Shown piece after piece: positions 8,230-15,860 of a stretch of 64,000 nucleotides of DNA. The notes beneath the pieces were generated by a model. It was not told where the DNA came from and did no database searches. It saw only the letters and a program-made list of their open reading frames with translations. Origin of the DNA: Methanothrix soehngenii GP6 (GTDB lineage Archaea; Halobacteriota; Methanosarcinia; Methanotrichales; Methanotrichaceae); NCBI RefSeq assembly GCF_000204415.1, contig NC_015416.1:248001-312000 (forward strand). The letters run 5' to 3'. Numbering within the stretch: the stretch's first letter is position 1; every line of letters begins with the position of its first letter. The position numbers and the translations under genes were made by a program.

Positions 8230-8796
8230 TCAGATTACTCCTTTGGTGCTGGGGATGCCCGCTCCACCCTTTGCCGCCGCCAGGCGAACGGCCAGGCCCA
8301 GGGCCTTGAAGATGCATTCCATCTTATGATGATCGTTCTCCCCGTAGAAGCGGATATGAACCGTCATCCCGGCTGCATTAAAGAGCTCTTCCAGGAAGGG
8401 TTCAAGGAGCATGGCCTCGAAGTCCCCGATCCTCTCTCCCCGAAACTCTCCGGAGACGATCAGATAGGGCCGCCCCCTGAAGTCCAGAGCCACGTCCGCT
8501 AAAGACTCGTCCATGGGAACCGAGGCCGAGCCGTAACGGCATATTCCGCTCCTGTCTCCCAGAGCATCATCCAGGGCAAGGCCGATGGCCCTTCCTAATG
8601 TCTGGGCTCTCCACAAGCCCTCCTCTGATTCCGCCACCAGGTCAATATTTGCCGTGCGGGCCAGGGCGAGCAGCATATGATCAAGAAATCCCGATCCGGA
8701 GGCGGCTTTTGCCTGGCCTGATCCGTCCAGGTTAACTGTGGCCTGGGCCCTACAATCTCTGAATAATCCCAATCCTCTTCCATTTCTTTTCGCCAT
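8230..8796 (-). CDS. hisB: Imidazoleglycerol-phosphate dehydratase, missing the first HHxxE motif
   Basis: 188-residue member of the HisB dehydratase family (histidine biosynthesis). Recognisable parts are L-D-G-S-G, G-F-L-D-H-M-L (about 36-42), L-G-D-R-S-G-I-C-R-Y-G, P-M-D-E-S-L-A, G-R-P-Y-L and N-D-H-H-K-M-E (about 154-160). Family members carry two H-H-x-x-E metal motifs, one per half. Here the second is present, but at the position of the first (about 58-66) the sequence reads E-E-G-L-W-R-A-Q-T, without His. No frame change restores it. The gene starts 10 nt after the hisA stop. Activity is doubtful or depends on an altered metal site. Confidence 0.85.
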   Translation of the reverse strand: MAKRNGRGLGLFRDCRAQATVNLDGSGQAKAASGSGFLDHMLLALARTANIDLVAESEEGLWRAQTLGRAIGLALDDALGDRSGICRYGSASVPMDESLADVALDFRGRPYLIVSGEFRGERIGDFEAMLLEPFLEELFNAAGMTVHIRFYGENDHHKMECIFKALGLAVRLAAAKGGAGIPSTKGVI

Positions 8797-8806
8797 TTAC
8801 CATCAC

Positions 8807-9541
8807 CTATCTTCGCAGGGCCTGCAGAGTAGCTGAGACGCTCAATTTTCCGGTGTAAATGGCCGTCCCGGCCACGGCTCCTGCAGCCCCAGCATCCCTC
8901 AGGGCGAGGACGTCATCGATGGAGGTGACCCCGCCGGCAGCGACAACCGGTATTCTGAGGGCTGCCACCAGCTCTCGTGTAGGCTGGATATCGATTCCTC
9001 GCTCCCTGCCTTCAACATCGATGTTCGTGAAGAGGATGGACCCCGCCCCCTTATCCTCGAACAATCTGCCCAGCTCCATCGCCCTCTTGCCTAAGGTCTT
9101 CTGCCAGCCCTCGGTGGTGACATCCCCTCGCTTGACATCCAGGGCCACCATAATTCTCTCCCGACCGTGCTCCTCAGCCAATTGGGCGATCATATCGGGA
9201 TCTTTCAGGGCGGCAGTTCCCAGGATCACCCTATCTACGCCCAGGCGGAGAACATCCCTCGCTTCCTCTTCTGACCGAATGCCCCCCCCTACCTGGATAT
9301 AGACGTCCAGCTCCTTTACGATCTGAGCGAGGATGGAAGCGTTCGCCCTCTTGCCCTGAATCGCCCCGTCCAGGTCGATGATGTGCAGGTGGTCAGCGCC
9401 TTCGTCGATCCAGCGCTCTGCCTGGGCGAGGGGATTGTCCAGGGCCACTACCTCAGTTCCTGGTACTCCTCCCACCAGCTGCACGCATTTGCCGCCTCGC
9501 AGGTCCACTGCAGGAAAGAATGAAAAACTCATGATGGCCAA
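8807..9541 (-). CDS. hisA: HisA, ProFAR isomerase
   Basis: 244-residue TIM-barrel enzyme that opens the ring of N'-(5'-phosphoribosyl)-formimino-AICAR ribonucleotide in histidine synthesis. Seen are the N-terminal F-P-A-V-D-L-R-G-G-K (catalytic Asp), H-I-I-D-L-D-G-A, V-G-G-G-I-R and, in the second half, T-N-I-D-V-E-G and A-A-G-G-V-T, the phosphate-binding loops of the duplicated half barrel. M4 (9532) is an alternative start. It is upstream of hisB in a two-gene unit. Confidence 0.95.
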   Translation of the reverse strand: MAIMSFSFFPAVDLRGGKCVQLVGGVPGTEVVALDNPLAQAERWIDEGADHLHIIDLDGAIQGKRANASILAQIVKELDVYIQVGGGIRSEEEARDVLRLGVDRVILGTAALKDPDMIAQLAEEHGRERIMVALDVKRGDVTTEGWQKTLGKRAMELGRLFEDKGAGSILFTNIDVEGRERGIDIQPTRELVAALRIPVVAAGGVTSIDDVLALRDAGAAGAVAGTAIYTGKLSVSATLQALRR

Positions 9542-9630
9542 TTGGCATCGAATAGACCTTAACCGTTTCGATGGTTGGAAAAAAGGCTCTTCGCTGAATT
9601 ATGGGGGTGAGTTCAGGCAGAATATGGCCT

Positions 9631-9704
9631 TTTGTTCCTCTGTGTTTCTGTGGTTGGGTCATTGCATCGCGGTTCACCACAGAGGAACAGAGACACAGAG
9701 AATT
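9631..9704. repeat. Inverted pair of CTCTGTG-type intergenic repeat
   Basis: Two related elements face each other: one with CCTCTGTGTTTCTGTGG and one with CCACAGAGGAACAGAGAC. CCTCTGTG (9637-9644) and CACAGAGG (9678-9685) are exact inverses. Similar CTCTGTG/CACAGAG intergenic repeats occur in many prokaryotic genomes. The 9542-9789 gap contains no gene that I can see. Confidence 0.5.
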
Positions 9705-9789
9705 TCTGATTCAAATTCACAAATCAAATAGCGAGGAGCCGAAAAAAAGATTAGATCAATTGATCTCGAGCGATCGATATCAAACGACC

Positions 9790-10020
9790 TCAATGGATTT
9801 TAGATCTGATTAAGCGAGCTCCTGCCAGCGTGCCTGCCACTGCAAATGCAAATCCGAATCCCGGAGTGCTCTTCTCATCAGAGTCGCTTTCGCTCTCGCT
9901 GGAAGCCTCGTTCTCTTCCTCATCATCCTCATCGTCATCATCATCCTCGGCATAGATCGGTGCTGCCAATGCCATGATGGCGAAGAGGGCCAAAAGAAGA
10001 GCTAATATGGACTTTCTCAT
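9790..10020 (-). CDS. Small exported acidic protein with PGF-CTERM archaeosortase signal
   Basis: 76 residues in three parts: signal peptide (about 1-24, ends I-Y-A); a very acidic Asp/Glu/Ser stretch (25-50); and a C-terminal tripartite sorting signal P-G-F-G (from residue 53), a hydrophobic helix and a basic end (A-R-L-I-R-S-K). PGF-CTERM signals are cut by the archaeosortase ArtA, which attaches a lipid. The mature product would be only about 28 residues, almost all acidic, tethered at the surface. The ATG lies before a TATA-containing region shared with the divergent pspA operon. Function unknown. Confidence 0.75.
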   Translation of the reverse strand: MRKSILALLLALFAIMALAAPIYAEDDDDDEDDEEENEASSESESDSDEKSTPGFGFAFAVAGTLAGARLIRSKIH

Positions 10021-10116
10021 CTATTCACCTCCGGATTCAAACCTATTTCATCGTAATTCATCCTTTCCCTTTTAGCCACATCCTTTGCACAATTGCAGCA
10101 TAAATGGCATCCGTTG

Positions 10117-10150
10117 CACGAGAGCCTATAAATATCAAAAATGACATTGG
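10117..10150. promoter_or_regulatory. AT-rich divergent promoter between the PGF-CTERM gene and pspA
   Basis: CCTATAAATATC near 10125-10136 reads as a TATA box in either direction, lying about 80-110 nt from each start codon. The gap 10021-10213 holds no other feature that I can see. Confidence 0.35.
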
Positions 10151-10213
10151 TATATGTAATTTGCATCCAATCAAGAAAACGGTGGATAACAGATAGGCTG
10201 AAGGAGGATCTAT

Positions 10214-10909
10214 ATGGGCTTCTTAGAGCGGATGAGCGCTGTCGTGCAGGCAAAGATGAATAAGATCATGAACAGGATAGAGGATCCCAGAGAGGTCCTT
10301 GAGGTCTCTTATGAAAAGCAACTGCAGCTATTGCAGAATGTCAAGAGAGGGGTGGCAGAGGTGACCACCTCCAAGAAGAGGCTTGAATTGCAGAAGGCCA
10401 AGCTTCAGATGAACATCGATAAGCTTGATGGCCAGGCAAAGGAGGCCATTTCTGCCAGCCGGGAGGACCTGGCGAGAAAGGCCCTGGAGAGCAAGGCCTT
10501 GATGCAGGCCCAGCTGAATACCCTGGAAGGGGAGATAAATGAACTGAATAATCAGCAGCAGAAGCTGCAGGCAGCCGAAACCCGCCTGGCCACCAAGGTG
10601 GAGGCCTTCCGCACCAAGAAGGAGACCATCAAAGCCCAGTATACTGCCGCCGATGCTCAGGTCAAGATCACCGAGTCCGTGACCGGTATAAGCGAGGAGA
10701 TGGCGGATGTAGGCCTGGCGGTTCAGAGAGCAGAAGAGAAGACTGAGGATATGAAAGCCCGCTCTGCTGCTTTGGATGAGCTCCTGGAATCCGGAACTCT
10801 CACCGACTACTCGGGAGGGGATGAGATCGAGAGTGAATTGGCACGGGTCAAGGCCAAGAACACCGTAGATGATGAGATGGCCAGATTGAAGGCGGAGATG
10901 AATAAATGA
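10214..10909 (+). CDS. pspA: PspA/IM30 (Vipp1) family membrane-stress protein
   Basis: 231-residue, almost wholly helical coiled-coil protein of the ESCRT-III-related PspA/IM30 family, which assembles on the inner face of the membrane and repairs it. It begins with the amphipathic helix G-F-L-E-R-M-S-A-V-V-Q-A-K-M-N-K and I-E-D-P, then a long coiled coil through about residue 150. GGAGGA lies about 5 nt before the ATG. It overlaps the next gene (PspAA) by 4 nt. Confidence 0.95.
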   Translation: MGFLERMSAVVQAKMNKIMNRIEDPREVLEVSYEKQLQLLQNVKRGVAEVTTSKKRLELQKAKLQMNIDKLDGQAKEAISASREDLARKALESKALMQAQLNTLEGEINELNNQQQKLQAAETRLATKVEAFRTKKETIKAQYTAADAQVKITESVTGISEEMADVGLAVQRAEEKTEDMKARSAALDELLESGTLTDYSGGDEIESELARVKAKNTVDDEMARLKAEMNK

Positions 10910-11184
10910 TTATCAGAATCCTGGGAGAGGGTCAGTTCCGCTTTGATGACAGCAATCTGGGCGATCTGAATAAAATTGACAATCAGATAGTGGATCATGT
11001 GAAGAATGGCGATCAAGATGGCTTTTGCCAGGAGCTGGTCAGAATGATCTCCATGGTCAAAGAGCTGGGGAAGCCCATAAGCGTCCAGGAGGTCATTCCT
11101 TCGGACATCATAGTCCCTCCCGCAGATCTCTCCTTCCAGGAGGCAAGGAATATCTTCTGCAATGACGGTCTTATCGAAGGATGA
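10906..11184 (+). CDS. PspA-associated protein (PspAA domain)
   Basis: 92-residue protein beginning M-I-I-R-I-L-G-E-G-Q-F, the standard start of the PspAA domain that often follows pspA in archaea and actinobacteria. The stop of pspA and this ATG share ATGA, so translation is coupled. It is thought to partner with PspA; the biochemistry is unknown. There is no signal peptide and no cysteine cluster. Confidence 0.85.
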   Translation: MIIRILGEGQFRFDDSNLGDLNKIDNQIVDHVKNGDQDGFCQELVRMISMVKELGKPISVQEVIPSDIIVPPADLSFQEARNIFCNDGLIEG

Positions 11185-11267
11185 AGACAGCGCCTGCGCG
11201 GCATCAAGCTGCAAATACTTTTTATTGGTAAAGGCTTATCTGGATCGGATTTGGCAATAACATCCTG

Positions 11268-12269
11268 GTGCCAGGGAAGATGAAGAACCATGAGATAAAA
11301 ACGGTCGAGCGACGCTTTCTCCTCGCCATCCTCCTCACCTGCACCATCCTCATAGTGGAGGCCATAGGCAGCTGGTGGACCGGCAGCCTGGCCCTGCTCT
11401 CAGATGCCGCTCATGTCTTCCTGGACATATTCGCCATCCTTCTCAGCTGGCTGGCCATCCGCCTCTCAACCATGCCGGCGGACGAGCGATACAGCTACGG
11501 TTTTCACCGCTTTGAGGTGATAGCATCTCTGGCCAATGGACTGACGCTAGGATTCGTCTCCCTGGGGATACTGGTAGAGGCATACAAAAGGCTCTTAGTG
11601 CCGGCACCAGTGAAGGGGCTTGACCTTCTCTTGCTGGCAACCTTCGGCCTGATAGTGAACCTGATTGTGGCCTACATCCTGGGAGGCGGCCACCTCCACC
11701 GCCATGATCACGGCCCCCATCACTCCGAGGATCTCAATATCAGGTCAGCGAGGCTTCATGTGCTGGGGGACGCTGCCGCCTCTCTGGGCGTCATAGTGGC
11801 AGGAATCATCATCTGGCAGACTGGCTGGACCCAGGCCGATCCCATAGCCAGCATCATAATCAGCCTGATAATATTCGCCAGCTCCTACCGGCTCATAAAG
11901 GACTCATTTCGTATCATGATGGAGGGTGTTCCTGCATGTATCAACCTTGAGGATGTATCCCGGGCCATCGGCAGCGTTCCCGGTGTGCTCCAGGTCCATG
12001 ACCTGCACGTCTGGGGGGTGTGCTCTGCCCATGTCATACTCAGCGCCCATGCGGTGATCGAGGACCAGATGATCTCACAGGGGGAGGCGATAATGGAGGA
12101 GATCAAAGGAATCCTGCATGATCTCTTCGGAATAGAGCATACCACCATCCAGCTTGAACATGAGAGCTGCGGACAGGGCAGCGAAGCGTTACGTCTGGGC
12201 GATGAGGGTGAAGATGGGGCAATGCAGAGGGAGGGGGCAGGGCCAGAGGATATGGTCAGAAAAAGCTGA
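11268..12269 (+). CDS. Cation diffusion facilitator (CDF) metal efflux transporter
   Basis: About 330 residues, six membrane segments. Metal-site motifs are S-D-A-A-H-V-F-L-D in TM2 and H-V-L-G-D in TM5. A His-rich cytoplasmic loop (G-G-H-L-H-R-H-D-H-G-P-H-H) lies between TM4 and TM5, and a dimerisation domain with H-D-L-H-V-W follows. This set of motifs indicates export of Zn2+ (or Cd2+/Co2+) in exchange for protons. The start is GTG 11268 or ATG 11280; the latter has GGGAAG just upstream. The C-terminal 30 residues are low-complexity acidic/Gly. Confidence 0.95.
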   Translation: MPGKMKNHEIKTVERRFLLAILLTCTILIVEAIGSWWTGSLALLSDAAHVFLDIFAILLSWLAIRLSTMPADERYSYGFHRFEVIASLANGLTLGFVSLGILVEAYKRLLVPAPVKGLDLLLLATFGLIVNLIVAYILGGGHLHRHDHGPHHSEDLNIRSARLHVLGDAAASLGVIVAGIIIWQTGWTQADPIASIIISLIIFASSYRLIKDSFRIMMEGVPACINLEDVSRAIGSVPGVLQVHDLHVWGVCSAHVILSAHAVIEDQMISQGEAIMEEIKGILHDLFGIEHTTIQLEHESCGQGSEALRLGDEGEDGAMQREGAGPEDMVRKS

Positions 12270-12281
12270 GAGCTGCCGTTC

Positions 12282-13643
12282 TCAGGCCGGCGCCTGCTCT
12301 TCAGCTCTAACCAGCTTATAGATCTTCCCGCTATCTCCTGAGGGGCCCAGAACTTCTGACGTCAGGAGGTAGATCTCGCCCTCCCCGTCTCGCCCAAAGG
12401 CGCGGATGAACTCTCCAATCCTTCCATCCGGACGGCCGGCGATCGATATCTCCTCCGCTTTCCAGAGCCCTTCATCTGATGCTTCCTGCCGGGCCAGGTA
12501 GAGCCTGCCATCCCCTTGATCGAAGTTGCTGGACCAGTCGGCGAAGAGGTAGCTGCCAACGAGATCGGTCAGATCCTGGCCCTCATATAGGTACCCGCCC
12601 ACGACCACGGTATGGTTGTCATGATCATACTCGATTATGGGATCTATGAGCGGCTCCCCTTTAGCCCCTACCTCCGGGCAGCTGGCGGGCGAGTCGTTCG
12701 GGCTCTCCGGATCGAAGCAATGAGTCCCCTCCCGGATGTTCCAGCCGTAGTTTCCTCCCTTTTCCACCAGGTCCACCTCCTCCCAGAGGTTCTGGCCGGC
12801 ATCAGCAACGAACAAGCGCCCCTGTGAGTCAAAGGCGATGCCATAGGGATTTCTCAGGCCCAAAATCCAGATCTCAGGGAGATAAGCGGAGTCATTGATG
12901 AATGGGTTGTCCAGAGGAATGGCGTAGCCATCAGCCGCCGAATCCACATCGATTCTCAGAATCTTGCCAAATAAGCTTGAGGTATCCTGAGCGTTTCCTC
13001 CCTCGGAGTGGCCAGGCCCCTGATCATTTGCCCCGCCGCCATCGCCCAAAGGCAGGTACAGATAGCCGTCCGGGCCGAAGGTGATGGCCCCGCCGTTATG
13101 GTTCATCTGGGGCTTGTCGATCTGGAAGATGACCCTCTCTCTGCTCATATCGACTGCATCGGGATCGTCCTCAGATACTGTGAAAAGAGATAGACGGTTG
13201 GTGCAGCTGTAGCCTTCCGGAGCTCCAGATCGCAGAGGGACGCTGTAGAATACGAATACTCGGCCGTTCTTTACAAAATCGGGATGAAACGCCATCCCAA
13301 GCAGCCCCCGTTCATCGTAGCCCGGGGATAGATCGACCATCCGGTCGCGAAGATCCATGAAGGGGCCCTCCTGCATCCGGCCATCTTCATCGAAGACCTC
13401 AACCATCCCCGTCTGATCGACGGCGAACATCCGGCCGTCGTCTGAGCTGATATACTGCACAGGCGCAGTCAGGCCGGTGGCTATCAGCTCCAGCCCCAAG
13501 GTGGGAGGACTCTTATTTTCCAGGGCGGTGAGTGACGCCTCGCCTGTGCCGGTGGAGGGATCGGTCTCATTGCCAATGCAACCTGTGATGCCGACCAAAA
13601 GCGTCAACAGAATCAGGGTGGAAGGTGTTTTATAATTTTTCAT
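12282..13643 (-). CDS. PQQ-dependent aldose sugar dehydrogenase-like lipoprotein
   Basis: 453-residue six-bladed beta-propeller of the soluble glucose dehydrogenase/YliI family. The lipobox G-I-T-G-C puts the lipidated Cys at about residue 22, so the protein sits on the outer face of the membrane. Conserved blocks include R-G-L-L-G-M-A-F-H-P-D-F, M-N-H-N-G-G-A-I-T-F-G-P-D-G-Y-L-Y, L-P-L-G-D-G-G, G-L-R-N-P-Y-G and G-G-N-Y-G-W-N. Family members oxidise sugars with PQQ; whether PQQ is available in a methanogen is unclear. A TATA box lies about 130 nt upstream. Confidence 0.88.
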   Translation of the reverse strand: MKNYKTPSTLILLTLLVGITGCIGNETDPSTGTGEASLTALENKSPPTLGLELIATGLTAPVQYISSDDGRMFAVDQTGMVEVFDEDGRMQEGPFMDLRDRMVDLSPGYDERGLLGMAFHPDFVKNGRVFVFYSVPLRSGAPEGYSCTNRLSLFTVSEDDPDAVDMSRERVIFQIDKPQMNHNGGAITFGPDGYLYLPLGDGGGANDQGPGHSEGGNAQDTSSLFGKILRIDVDSAADGYAIPLDNPFINDSAYLPEIWILGLRNPYGIAFDSQGRLFVADAGQNLWEEVDLVEKGGNYGWNIREGTHCFDPESPNDSPASCPEVGAKGEPLIDPIIEYDHDNHTVVVGGYLYEGQDLTDLVGSYLFADWSSNFDQGDGRLYLARQEASDEGLWKAEEISIAGRPDGRIGEFIRAFGRDGEGEIYLLTSEVLGPSGDSGKIYKLVRAEEQAPA

Positions 13644-13954
13644 TTCCGATCATTCCTTTCGAATATCTTTCAAATACTCTCCTGCCATCCGATCGGCTCA
13701 GAATGCGCTTTGGTTTTCCCCTGAGCTAAAAGCAGGCGGTTTGAATTCCGAACATCTATTTTAAGGCTCTAAATACTTATATATTTATGCTCAGCAGATG
13801 GATCTGCTGGAGAGAGGATCGTTCGATGCACACGTCCAGAAAAGAGGAGATCGAAAGGGATTAGGAGTGCCGTCTGGAAAAGCGGGATTGATCCGGGGGC
13901 TATGCTCAGAGGAAAGGCTAGAGTAAAGGAGCAATGACGAAGCATCAGATGACT
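13644..13954. other. Intergenic stretch with strong TATA and hairpin
   Basis: No gene is supported here. It holds a strong AT-rich box (CTTATATATTTATG, 13779-13792), readable in either direction, followed on the plus strand by the palindrome CAGCAGATGGATCTGCTG (13794-13811). On the minus strand the box could drive the sugar dehydrogenase with a leader of about 130 nt; on the plus strand it would produce a short RNA running against the oxidoreductase gene. Confidence 0.35.
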
Positions 13955-15295
13955 CTAATGCAGCACTCCGTCCGATCTCATGAGATCCAGGCACTTCAGA
14001 ACGGAGTATGCCGAGCGGTTGACCCCTGCGCTTCTTTTCTCGGTGTCAGTTCCCACGCAATAAAGGTTTTTCACCGGGGTTCTCACGTCCCCGAATCCCA
14101 GGTTCAATCCCCAGGATGCTTTCTCTGGTATCAGCTCCTGGTAGTGAATCATATCGATATGATCCTCGATATGCGGAACCTTCTGGACGATTGATTGAAA
14201 GGCTTTCTTCTTTATCTTCGCCATATCATACTCGCCATCCAGGGTAAATGCGAAGCCTACGAGATGATTGCCTTTTGGCGCCAATGTGGGATCGTAGTTG
14301 GTGGTGGGAACCACCCAGGCATATGGATCCGAGTCCACCCACATTTCCGAGCCGTAATTCAGGAACAGCCTCTTGGTCAGGCCCAGCCATATGGTCAGGG
14401 ACTTTACCTTCTTGATCGAGGAGAGGTTCTCGGTGTATTCAGAAGGCAGGTCATCGACTAGATCCGGCAGTCTGGAAGAGAATCCCGAGTAAACGACGGT
14501 ATCGCATTCGTAGCTATCCCGATTGGTGATCACCTGATCCGCCCGGAACACCTGATCTTCACGCCTTATGCCCTCGATCTTCACGACCCTCTCATTTGTG
14601 ATTATCTTCACCCTGCCCTCAGGAAATGAGGAGGTGACGGAGTTGATTATGGATTGGAGTCCGCCCTTTGGGTATCCCTGGTCTTTGGCCCCATCGGTTA
14701 TGAACAGGTCGTACAGCTTTCCCACATAGGGCACGGAATGGGTATTGTGGATCTTGTTGTCAATGAACCGGGATATGGGAGCGTTATCCGCTGATGTGCC
14801 CACCATAAAGTAGCACAGCCAGTCCAAAAATCTCCTGGTGGTGCTTGATAGTGCATTGGGAAGGACGGCGGATAGGGGTATATTGGAGAAGTCCTTGCCT
14901 GAGTTCAAGAGGTATAGGGTATTGAAGAGCGCCCTCATCAATAGCAGCCTGTCAGTCATGGGAATCAGGCTGAATGTGAGCCAGGAGTTGATGCTCCAGG
15001 GGAAAGGCTTGACCTCGTCCCCGATTCGCACGTAGTACTTTCCAAAGGGAGCAAACTGAGGAACAACCCTGAAGTACCTGTCCATCAGCACCTTGAGCGG
15101 ACCGCTCTTTAACCTGGTTATGGCATGAGGGCCGGTGTCCAGGCGATAGCCGTCCACCTCATAAGACCTGCAGACCCCGCCGATACAGTCCTCTTTCTCC
15201 AAAATCAGCACTTTCTTTCCTTCCCGGGAAAGGGCAAGTGCAGTCAATAAGCCGCTGATCCCTGAACCAATAACCACAACATCATTCTTTTTCAT
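13955..15295 (-). CDS. FAD-dependent oxidoreductase (phytoene desaturase/amine oxidase-like)
   Basis: 446 residues. The N-terminal Rossmann motif V-V-V-I-G-S-G-I-S-G-L and the acidic L-I-L-E-K-E-D bind the ADP part of FAD. G-G-V-C-R-S-Y and G-Y-R-L-D-T-G-P-H follow as in carotenoid/protoporphyrinogen-type flavoproteins, and the C-terminal G-T-D-T-E closes the flavin site. Likely substrates are isoprenoids or another hydrophobic compound; none can be named from sequence. It is monocistronic and divergent from gatC. Confidence 0.88.
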   Translation of the reverse strand: MKKNDVVVIGSGISGLLTALALSREGKKVLILEKEDCIGGVCRSYEVDGYRLDTGPHAITRLKSGPLKVLMDRYFRVVPQFAPFGKYYVRIGDEVKPFPWSINSWLTFSLIPMTDRLLLMRALFNTLYLLNSGKDFSNIPLSAVLPNALSSTTRRFLDWLCYFMVGTSADNAPISRFIDNKIHNTHSVPYVGKLYDLFITDGAKDQGYPKGGLQSIINSVTSSFPEGRVKIITNERVVKIEGIRREDQVFRADQVITNRDSYECDTVVYSGFSSRLPDLVDDLPSEYTENLSSIKKVKSLTIWLGLTKRLFLNYGSEMWVDSDPYAWVVPTTNYDPTLAPKGNHLVGFAFTLDGEYDMAKIKKKAFQSIVQKVPHIEDHIDMIHYQELIPEKASWGLNLGFGDVRTPVKNLYCVGTDTEKRSAGVNRSAYSVLKCLDLMRSDGVLH

Positions 15296-15578
15296 AGATC
15301 ATTATCCAATTTTTGATATCGCTTCCCATCTTATTGTATCAGGATGCTTAAGCCTTTTGGCCCGCAGGCCTCCAGAAGGAGGGATATCGCAGTGCTGCTG
15401 ATAAAAGAGCATTTATATCCAATAAGGTGATCTTGGGCCTGAAGACAAAAGAGATAGCGGAAAATGGCACAACAACCTTTCGCTTGCGGGCAATCAGCAT
15501 GGCTCAGTGGGCAAAAGTCGCTATATTAGAATGCCGAATCTAGCTGCCGAATCTAGTAGGTTATATGTGTGGGATGAC

Positions 15579-15860
15579 ATGATCACCAGAGAAGATGTGG
15601 AGCACATCAGCTGGCTTGCCAGCATCAAGATCGAAGAAGAGGAGAAGGATGAGTTGGTGGAGCAGTTCAACTCCATTCTGGAGTACTTCCATCAACTGGA
15701 TCTGGTGGACACAGAGGGAGTGGAGCCCACCTACCGGGTGGTTGACCTTGCCAATATCTTCAGAGAGGATATAGCCAGAGGCTCTCTCACTCAGGATGAG
15801 GCGCTTTTTAATGCGCCGCGACGCGAAAATGGCTACTTCAAGAGCCCAAGGATAGTGTGA
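15579..15860 (+). CDS. gatC: Asp/Glu-tRNA amidotransferase subunit C
   Basis: About 93 residues from M-I-T-R-E-D-V-E-H-I, which matches the normal GatC start; a GTG at 15567 would add four residues, and longer versions add sequence unlike the family. The C-terminal N-A-P-R-R-E-N-G-Y-F-K-S-P-R-I-V is typical. GatC wraps GatA and GatB in the complex that amidates misacylated tRNA in the cytosol. The stop overlaps the gatA start by 4 nt. Confidence 0.93.
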   Translation: MITREDVEHISWLASIKIEEEEKDELVEQFNSILEYFHQLDLVDTEGVEPTYRVVDLANIFREDIARGSLTQDEALFNAPRRENGYFKSPRIV

